Notes under the pieces: generated by a model
The model's database searches: none
Told to the model about the DNA's origin: nothing
Seen by the model: only the letters and a program-made list of their open reading frames with translations
Source: Thalassotalea_H sp040779345
Lineage (GTDB): Bacteria > Pseudomonadota > Gammaproteobacteria > Enterobacterales > Alteromonadaceae
Direction: 5' to 3'
DNA: 64,000 nucleotides
Assembly: GCA_040779345.1 (NCBI GenBank)
Contig: JBFONU010000010.1
Coordinates: forward strand, 97,092 to 161,091
Made by a program: the position numbers and the translations under genes
In this document: positions 57,729 through 64,000 of the stretch, in pieces
Layout: every line of letters begins with the position of its first letter
Position numbering within the stretch: the first letter of the stretch is position 1

Positions 57729-57989
57729 TTAGGTAGATAACCTTTTTTTAAAAATCAGTTCTACCATTTCACCTATAGTATTTGCGATCAAAATATCTTC
57801 AAGCTTTGCAGTTAAAGATATAGAAACTAATGTATTAGAAACTATTTCAGCTCGATCACAAGAGCTTGCGCCAAGATTTGAAAAATATGTTTCATTTGTA
57901 ATTTTAGGAATATCATCATCAAATACTCCTATTACTTTTTTTGTATTCTCAACTAAAACTTTAAAGATATCGTTTTTTTGCATATTCAT
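57729..57989 (-). CDS. Free-standing acyl carrier protein, donor type for HMG-synthase beta-branching
   Basis: 86 residues; AAGGAG lies 10 nt before the ATG. The sequence (FSNLGASSCDRAEIV, then SISLTAKLEDI) follows the AcpK/PksE-like family signature LGANSxDRAEI of donor ACPs, which carry malonyl/acetyl for the HMG-synthase of beta-branching cassettes. The second Ser of GASS is the phosphopantetheine site. The HMG-synthase and the decarboxylating KS that normally accompany it are not in the window. It is about 150 bp upstream of the ABC ATPase gene on the same strand and shares the window with three ECH domains and two Trp-flagged acceptor ACPs, supporting a complete beta-branching system in this organism. 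Confidence 0.85.
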   Translation of the reverse strand: MNMQKNDIFKVLVENTKKVIGVFDDDIPKITNETYFSNLGASSCDRAEIVSNTLVSISLTAKLEDILIANTIGEMVELIFKKRLST

Positions 57990-58297
57990 ACCGACTGCAC
58001 TCCTTAACTAATTTATCTTTATCTCTTTTATTTATACCTAAAACAATAACTTTTACCCCCACCAAAAACAGTAAAAAAACATCAAGTTTGTAAATTGCTT
58101 CGAATAGCTTTGCTGATGATTGGTTTAAAACTAAAATATAATAGTAGATTAAAGGTTTATGCTACGTTTTCAATTCCCAAGATTATTTGTCTCTCTACTG
58201 AATTTAACTTTACAACAAATTACACTTTCTTTATTTAAGCCTTAAGTTACCAATTTGCCTGAAATAAAGATACATATGATTATCAGAAGAGCCAACT

Positions 58298-58346
58298 AAC
58301 TACTAACTACTAACTACTAACTACTAACTACTAACTACTAACTACT
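58298..58346. repeat. Seven perfect tandem copies of AACTACT
   Basis: Seven uninterrupted 7-bp units are flanked by partial units (tract about 58294-58352). The seven-base period is not a codon multiple and it is intergenic. Such tracts change copy number by slippage, and here could alter spacing in the divergent promoter region. Confidence 0.93.
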
Positions 58347-58562
58347 AACTAATAGATTTCAAAAGTAAGTAAAAATAAATTAAGAGAACTGTAAACAACG
58401 AAATGTTATCTTTTATAATCTACCAAGAATAATAAAAATTATACATTTAAGTCAAATCCTTTCTAGCTACTCAATAATAAAAATATTCAAGTGCAATTAT
58501 TATTTCGGTCAGATATTGTCTTTATGGAAAAGTATACTTCATTTACTTTGCAATCAGAAGAT

Positions 58563-58574
58563 CTCACGCGTGAG
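58563..58574. promoter_or_regulatory. Palindromic operator candidate upstream of HlyD gene
   Basis: CTCACGCGTGAG, identical to the site before the MATE gene, here extended to a 14-bp palindrome (TCTCACGCGTGAGA). It lies about 250 bp before the HlyD start and 575 bp before the divergent ACP gene. Confidence 0.55.
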
Positions 58575-58824
58575 AATGCATCAAATGATAATACCAATAA
58601 GTTGAAATTCTGACTTCGTATCAAAAATATAAATTTCAAATTATAAAATAAGTGTAACATTGAAAGAGACAGTTCTTTACAAGAGGCAATTATATTGAGA
58701 ATATATAATTAGTCCAACAATAGTTTTCAACCTCCTCTGTGTTGTTTAGGAAACTCATAATAAAACAAATAGATGCAACAGAATTTAAATAAAGTTCGTA
58801 AATTTCATTCACGAAGGAATCTTG

Positions 58825-60075
58825 ATGGATATCGCTATTAAAAAAAAACAAGGATCTTTCCTTAAACGTTACTCAATTATAATTTTACTTTTAATACCTT
58901 TATTTATCATACTAAAATATCTTGTGTTTTTAGGAGAATCTGATTTTAGTGTAGATAAAAACTCAATCGTTACTGCCAAGGTTATTAACGATCGATTTTC
59001 GGTATCAGTTAGAGGAAGTGGTATACTTATACCTGAGAATATCCAGTGGTTATCATCAAGCGTTGAAGCCAAAGTAGAAAAACTAATTGTCAAGGCTGGT
59101 AATATTGTTAAAGAAGGTGATCTTATTGTTAAGTTATCAAATCCAAGACTTTTACAGGAGTTAGCCGAAATAAAATGGGAACTTGAAGCTATGCTCCAAG
59201 AGTCTAAAGCCTCAAGAATGGCTCAAGAAATTGAATTGATTGAACATAAGTCTTTAATACAAAGTGTGATATTTGACTATGAAAAAAGCGTAAATGAATA
59301 CAACGCTCATGAAGAGCTAATTGTGACCCATGCAGTTTCAAAACTTAATTATCAACGAACACGCATTGAAAGAGATCAAAATAAACAGCGTTTAATTTCC
59401 ATTAAAGAACAACATACAAAACTAGAAGAAAACTTACTGATTCAAAATGAAGCGAGAGCTGCTCGAATTAATCAAACACGTAACAAGTTAGAAAGAATTC
59501 AACAGCAAGTAAATAATCTAGAAATAAAAGCAACAATGGATAGCATTGTTTTAGAAGTACCTGTTGAACTGGGACAAAGGGTTGTAATGGGAGCTAATAT
59601 TGCAAAGCTTGCTCAACAAAACTCTCTTATAGCTGAATTGCAAGTACCTGAAATACAAATACGTAATATTGAAGTTGGTCAGTCTGTTATAATTGATACT
59701 CGTAATAATAAAATCATGGGTACCGTATCGAGAATTGATCCTGCTGTAATAAATGGAAATGTTCTTGTAGATGTAAGTTTATCAGGAAAAATGCCTGATG
59801 ATGCTCGCCCTGACTTAAGCATAGATGGTGAAATTCAGGTCACTGAAATTGACAATACACTTTATGTTAATCGCCCAATATTTTCTCAGAGCAATAGCGA
59901 AGCTGCGCTATATAAATTAAATGATGATGGTGATATAGCAGAACGTGTTAATGTTAAGTTAGGTTATGGCTCTGTTAATCAAATTCAAATTATTGAAGGC
60001 CTTAAAGCAGGAGATATCATTATTATCTCAGATCCCAGTAGGTTTGAAATATACAATAAATTTCGCATAAAATAA
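58825..60075 (+). CDS. HlyD/MacA-type periplasmic adaptor (membrane fusion) protein
   Basis: 416 residues from the ATG at 58825, which has GAAGGA 6 nt upstream; a TTG three bases earlier is less likely. A single membrane helix (about 15-33) anchors it in the inner membrane. A lipoyl half-motif (VEKLIVKAGNIVKEGDLIVK) is followed by a long coiled coil (about 105-215), the second lipoyl half (VLEVPVELGQRVVMGANI) and beta-barrel strands. It links the inner-membrane transporter to an outer-membrane channel. It is divergent from the ABC ATPase/permease operon, unlike standard macAB order, and is followed 97 bp later by the CHAT-like gene. Confidence 0.93.
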   Translation: MDIAIKKKQGSFLKRYSIIILLLIPLFIILKYLVFLGESDFSVDKNSIVTAKVINDRFSVSVRGSGILIPENIQWLSSSVEAKVEKLIVKAGNIVKEGDLIVKLSNPRLLQELAEIKWELEAMLQESKASRMAQEIELIEHKSLIQSVIFDYEKSVNEYNAHEELIVTHAVSKLNYQRTRIERDQNKQRLISIKEQHTKLEENLLIQNEARAARINQTRNKLERIQQQVNNLEIKATMDSIVLEVPVELGQRVVMGANIAKLAQQNSLIAELQVPEIQIRNIEVGQSVIIDTRNNKIMGTVSRIDPAVINGNVLVDVSLSGKMPDDARPDLSIDGEIQVTEIDNTLYVNRPIFSQSNSEAALYKLNDDGDIAERVNVKLGYGSVNQIQIIEGLKAGDIIIISDPSRFEIYNKFRIK

Positions 60076-60172
60076 CATATTGTCCACCTGAATAATAACT
60101 TATTAGCCGTATTAATTAGTGGGCTATGACTTTTAAAGTTGTTAATTTGAATAAAAAGAAACTATATAAATC

Positions 60173-63100
60173 ATGCTGTTAAGAATAATAGATATAGAAA
60201 AAAGCAATTCCGTTAATATCATTTTAGAAAATGATGAAAACTACATAATTGAAGAATATAGTATTGAGTCATATTCTTCACCTACATCTTTAAATTTTCG
60301 AAAGTCATTAAGCACTTATTTCAAAAACTATCTATCTAATGGGGTTAACTCTAACAATGATAAGATTGACGTAGAAAGGCTAATAAGTAGAGGGAAAAGT
60401 TTTGGTGATGAATTACTTGGAGAAGATCATCAATTAATAAAGGTTACTGAGATAATTGATGAAAATAATTACCAATCTCTAGACGTACAAATAGAATCTA
60501 ATAGAATTAGCTTTTTTAATGAGTTATGGGAACTGACCATTCTGCCCGACTCTAAATATTTTCTATCAACCGTGGTTAGGAGCTTCATAAGAAAGCTTAC
60601 TGAACAAAGCATTAATGAGGCACTACCTGAATGCTCATATCAACTCAATGTTTCTTCTAACGCTGATGATAATTTATCTCAAATTTTAAATGTTGATCAA
60701 AACGAGCAAAAAAATAAACAAAAAACAGACGATAAACCATTAAACATTTTATATGTAGTTTCAAGAGAAAATGTCAAAGGTTGTGGGAGTTATGCTATCA
60801 ATTCAAGTTTTGAAGCAATAAATGCTGGCGGGATAATTAACTATGATATTCAACAATTTACAAACTCTTCCTTACTTAAAAATCGCTTAGCCGATAAAAA
60901 CACTCCTATACATATATTACATTACGATGGACCAATAATAATAGAGAATGGTGTACCAAGCATAATACTCGGTAATGAAACTAAGAATGAATATATAACT
61001 GTTAAGAAACTTTCTAGCATATTAGCTAAACATAAAATAGCTCTTCTATGTATCGATGCTCGAGCATACATTAGCACTGAAAGTAAATTTCCAAACGAAT
61101 GGTTAGCAATGATTGCCAAGATAAGTTTTCAACAAGGATTAGGAAACATCATTGGTTTAAGTGAAATACCTGAACCATGGACTAGTAAACAGTGTTTTGA
61201 CAGTTTATATGGGCAGCTGTCAAAAGGGCATAATTTAGCTCAAGCCGTAATTGAAGCTAGAAAGTTATTACAAACTGATAATAATACTTCAATTGCCTCA
61301 ATCCAGGCTATAGATTCACATATCTGGCCATTGCTTGTTCATTATAGTCGACAATCAATTCAGTTTTTTAAATCAAACCAGATTGTGGATAACAACCTTC
61401 GCCCTAAGTTTTCATTTAATGATAATGTTTTTGGTTTTCGTTCTGATATGCTTCCCCCTTTGCTCGATCAAGTGGGAGATGGTCAAGTATTAACATTAAT
61501 AAACAAAATGATTAATACTCCAATCGCTAATGAAAAAGTAATTAACATCACAGGTGAAGCAGGTTCCGGTAAAACACAACTCGCACATGTTACAAATTTA
61601 TATTTAACTGAACAAAAACACATTGACTACAGTTTTTATTTTGACTTCAGTTCTCAATTTTATTCGCGAGACGATATTTTAACGATGATAGCTCCTATTT
61701 TGCAATTAAGGCAAGAGAAGTTATCACTTGTTTTAGATAAATTATCAAAATACAAATGTAGCTTTGTTTTTGATGAACTTGAGTTCAAAGCTAATCGTCT
61801 ATCACAAGATTTACATGATTTCATTAATAAAACTTTATCAGATAACCATTTAGTTATAATACTTAATAAGAGTAATCCAAATTTAAATGCTCTAGCCTTA
61901 TTTGAAATTAAAACGATTCCACTGACAACATTTGAACAAAAGGTCATTGCTACTGATAGCTTAAAACTATCAGACATACCACATGATAAATTACTAAAAA
62001 TTGAGTCATCAGATGAGTGGCGACATCTATTACCAGCAATTAATGGCCACCCTTGGTTAGCCAAAAAAACACCTCCTTTATTGGCCACATACAAAGCTAG
62101 TGATATAAAAGATATGTTGACTAGCCTATTTAACTCTGAAGAGAAAAGATCAATAATTGAAATGTTTTACCAAAACCAGTGGGAATCATTCCCCCCTATT
62201 TGGCAAAAATTTTTACTGTTATGCAGTGAAACACCAGGCATACTACTTGAGATGCTAATGACAGTAATTGATAGAAAAAATATTTTTGAGCCGGCTAAAT
62301 CTTTATTTTCTATATTTAATGAAACTAAAATTAGTTTTTCTCAAGGACTAAAACTATGGAAAACATCTGGATTTACAAGCCAGTTCCCACATGGAAAAGT
62401 AATTGAACAAAGTTCGATAAACTTTTTAAAAAACAAAAGACTACAAGAAAATAAAACAAATGACGACAGTCTTATCCGTCTGTTTTTCAGTCAAGTAATT
62501 TGCGAAGGTGTCCGAATATTAACACAGCATGTCATAAAGCAACCAAACCAGAATATTTCTAATAACCTTTTAGTTAATAGAAATCATTGGGCTAAACACT
62601 TTGAAACGCTTTGGTTCAACCATGACTATAGAGGTTTTATGAATGTTAAAAACACTTTTGATCAATTATTACTTCAAAATAATTTAAAGAACGAAAGTCA
62701 GGCATGGTCGCTTAATTTGTTAGAAAGATCTCTTTGTCCTAGTAAGTTGGAATTAGAAGGTCAGGTATCTTGGTTGTCTTTGGCTATAGCTGCTGTTGAA
62801 CTAAATAACACTAAAGATGAAGACTGCATTAGTGACGGAAAAAAGTACTGGTTACATTGGTTTGATTCAGTGGATGCCATCTCTGAAAAACATAACCTCG
62901 TTATATTTAATTATGCAGCAATATTTTTGGAGAAAACATTCCAAAATCAAAAAGACTGGGATAAATGTATAAATCTTTGTGAAAAATCTTATAACACTTT
63001 TCATCATTATAAAGCTTGGAACAAGGTAATTAATTCATTGGCCTCACTTTCAAAATATCACTATAATCAAGGTAAAAATGAAGAAGCCGTTTTCTATGAA

Positions 63101-63502
63101 AATAAAATCCTCACTGAACTTTCTTATCATGATTACCCTCCTGATTATAAAATTCAACAAATGCTAAATATTTTATTCATAAGATTGGACAATCAAATGA
63201 TACATTTAGCTCAAGAACTCCTTGATACTATATCAAAATTAGATAATAGTGAAAAAATATCAAATATTTTAGATGAAATTCAATGTGAAATATTTTTTCA
63301 AGGAAAAAAATATTTACAAGCTTTACCTTTTTACGTCGATATTTGGTCAAATGCAATCATTACTGGACAACAAAATAAAACAAATTACTTACATCAAAAA
63401 CTATTAAAAATATCTAATGAAGTAGAAGAAACAACCTTTAATATTAATTTTGAACTTAAACTGCCAACTGATATCCCAAGCCCTAAGGTTTATGTTCCAT
63501 AA
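60173..63502 (+). CDS. CHAT-like / P-loop NTPase / helical-repeat protein (STAND-like)
   Basis: 1109 residues. An N-terminal region of unknown fold (1-185) precedes a CHAT-like domain (about 190-400). Where active CHAT proteases have HFDGHG and an ACxS-like motif, this has HYDGPI (near 249) and CIDARAY (near 293), so the catalytic His and Cys both appear replaced. A P-loop follows (GEAGSGKTQ, near 461) with Walker B FVFDELEF near 533, then a C-terminal helical region with TPR-like pairs (about 850-1080). The architecture resembles STAND signalling/defence ATPases. It is plus-strand, 97 bp after the HlyD gene, so probably co-transcribed and under the palindrome. Whether it serves regulation, export or immunity to the product is unknown. 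Confidence 0.7.
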   Translation: MLLRIIDIEKSNSVNIILENDENYIIEEYSIESYSSPTSLNFRKSLSTYFKNYLSNGVNSNNDKIDVERLISRGKSFGDELLGEDHQLIKVTEIIDENNYQSLDVQIESNRISFFNELWELTILPDSKYFLSTVVRSFIRKLTEQSINEALPECSYQLNVSSNADDNLSQILNVDQNEQKNKQKTDDKPLNILYVVSRENVKGCGSYAINSSFEAINAGGIINYDIQQFTNSSLLKNRLADKNTPIHILHYDGPIIIENGVPSIILGNETKNEYITVKKLSSILAKHKIALLCIDARAYISTESKFPNEWLAMIAKISFQQGLGNIIGLSEIPEPWTSKQCFDSLYGQLSKGHNLAQAVIEARKLLQTDNNTSIASIQAIDSHIWPLLVHYSRQSIQFFKSNQIVDNNLRPKFSFNDNVFGFRSDMLPPLLDQVGDGQVLTLINKMINTPIANEKVINITGEAGSGKTQLAHVTNLYLTEQKHIDYSFYFDFSSQFYSRDDILTMIAPILQLRQEKLSLVLDKLSKYKCSFVFDELEFKANRLSQDLHDFINKTLSDNHLVIILNKSNPNLNALALFEIKTIPLTTFEQKVIATDSLKLSDIPHDKLLKIESSDEWRHLLPAINGHPWLAKKTPPLLATYKASDIKDMLTSLFNSEEKRSIIEMFYQNQWESFPPIWQKFLLLCSETPGILLEMLMTVIDRKNIFEPAKSLFSIFNETKISFSQGLKLWKTSGFTSQFPHGKVIEQSSINFLKNKRLQENKTNDDSLIRLFFSQVICEGVRILTQHVIKQPNQNISNNLLVNRNHWAKHFETLWFNHDYRGFMNVKNTFDQLLLQNNLKNESQAWSLNLLERSLCPSKLELEGQVSWLSLAIAAVELNNTKDEDCISDGKKYWLHWFDSVDAISEKHNLVIFNYAAIFLEKTFQNQKDWDKCINLCEKSYNTFHHYKAWNKVINSLASLSKYHYNQGKNEEAVFYENKILTELSYHDYPPDYKIQQMLNILFIRLDNQMIHLAQELLDTISKLDNSEKISNILDEIQCEIFFQGKKYLQALPFYVDIWSNAIITGQQNKTNYLHQKLLKISNEVEETTFNINFELKLPTDIPSPKVYVP

Positions 63503-63536
63503 TTATTTAACATGAAAATTGTTCTGCACAACTAAA

Positions 63537-63923
63537 TCAGGACACATTTCTTAAGGAATTTTGTTCATACTCTACTGGTGATAGATCACCATTAGCTGTA
63601 TGAAGCCTTTCTAAGTTGTAATAACGTATATACGCTGTTACATCATTTCTCATATACTCACGAGTTGGCTGAGGTACTTTTAACAACCAATCATGTTTTA
63701 AGCTGCCGAAGAATCGCTCAACAACAGCATTATCCCAACAAGCACCAACATCACCCATACTGGCTCTAACACCATAACTCCAGAGTAATCGTCGATATTG
63801 CTTGCTCGTATACTGTGAGCCTCTGTCGCTGTGAAATACCAACCCCTTGGACGGTTGCCGCAAGTTATAGGCTTTCATCATCGCTTTACTCACTAAGTCA
63901 GTTGTCATACGTTTATCAATATG
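63537..63923 (-). pseudogene. IS3-family transposase OrfB, C-terminal part only
   Basis: About 128 residues of the DDE catalytic core of an IS3-family OrfB: FHSDRGSQYTSKQYRRLL carries the second Asp and DNAVVERFFGSLK the Glu, ending at ...NSLRNVS. The first Asp and everything before HIDKRM are missing. Upstream the frame meets a TGA at 63939-63941. The stop codon lies within GTGTCCTGATTTAG, a typical IS3 end region. The element is truncated and not functional by itself. Confidence 0.9.
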
Positions 63924-63941
63924 TGGACTTCCCAGACATCA

Positions 63942-64000
63942 CTAGACAGTTTCTAACTCAGAAAAATACGCTTCCTCAAATTTAGCAGGTGACACACCGC
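63942..64000 (-). mobile_element. End of a second transposase, cut by right edge
   Basis: The last 18-19 codons (...VSPAKFEEAYFSELETV then TAG) look like the C-terminus of another IS3-type OrfB on the same strand. The following bases TGTCTGGGAAGTCCA run straight into the truncated OrfB at about 63925, so one element seems to have inserted into or recombined with the other. Confidence 0.5.

Larger units (their letters stand above)
57990..58824. other. 835-bp divergent intergenic region (ACP-ABC operon / HlyD gene)
   Basis: No credible gene. It contains a heptanucleotide tandem repeat at 58298-58346 and the palindrome at 58563-58574. The two divergent operons must have their promoters here. 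The region is very AT-rich. Confidence 0.6.

Noticed and set aside
58298..58346. CRISPR-like repeat array
   Set aside because: The units are 7 bp and contiguous, without spacers; it is a simple tandem repeat.
60173..63502. Active CHAT protease (caspase-like)
   Set aside because: By my alignment His and Cys positions are Pro and Arg; enzymatic activity is not supported.

Overview
The window is most of a large hybrid NRPS / trans-AT polyketide synthase gene cluster from an AT-rich gammaproteobacterium. The Q/N/K-rich proteins, AT-rich codons and IS3-type elements suggest a marine Alteromonadales member such as a Colwellia or Thalassotalea relative. That placement is inference; no marker gene is present. 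No acyltransferase domain is visible in any PKS module, so malonyl units must be loaded in trans by an enzyme outside the window.

Layout, following the minus strand from high to low coordinates. (1) 57989-54381: a free acyl carrier protein of the beta-branching donor type, an ABC ATPase and an FtsX/MacB-like permease. Divergent on the plus strand are an HlyD-type adaptor (58825-60075) and a large CHAT-like/P-loop NTPase/helical-repeat protein (60173-63502), then IS3 remnants at the right edge. (2) 53907-27838: a tight five-gene operon with 4-bp overlaps or 1-4 nt gaps. It encodes a PKS that starts ACP-DUF2156-(tyrosine phenol-lyase/tryptophanase-like PLP domain), a beta-aminotransferase, an ACP-KS0-PCP protein, a two-module NRPS (predicted Ser, Leu) and a one-module NRPS with thioesterase (aromatic-like). 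(3) 27248-24437: MATE exporter, DoxX-like membrane protein and membrane-anchored START-like protein. (4) 24296-1: a giant NRPS-PKS (predicted Ile/Val-like, then Gly, then three KS modules, with three consecutive crotonase domains and twin ACPs) and the first 1434 codons of a further PKS that runs off the left edge.

How the parts probably work together (inference). The chain likely starts on the giant protein, whose first condensation domain is only a C-terminal half. It then passes through the PKS modules at the left, including a beta-branching module with a dead DH, no KR, three ECH domains and two Trp-flagged ACPs, and on to genes outside the window. It would return on the 53.9-kb PKS, be transaminated at a beta-keto carbon, cross a non-elongating KS, take up Ser, Leu and an aromatic residue, and be released by the TE. 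Two sets of transporters are probably for export and self-protection. A 12-bp perfect palindrome lies upstream of both the MATE gene and the HlyD gene and may be a shared operator.

The most unusual element is the DUF2156 plus PLP beta-lyase pair embedded after an ACP. It is reminiscent in layout of the DUF-SH (cysteine/thiocysteine lyase) pair of leinamycin-family synthases, and may install sulfur or carry out another C-X cleavage on the growing chain.
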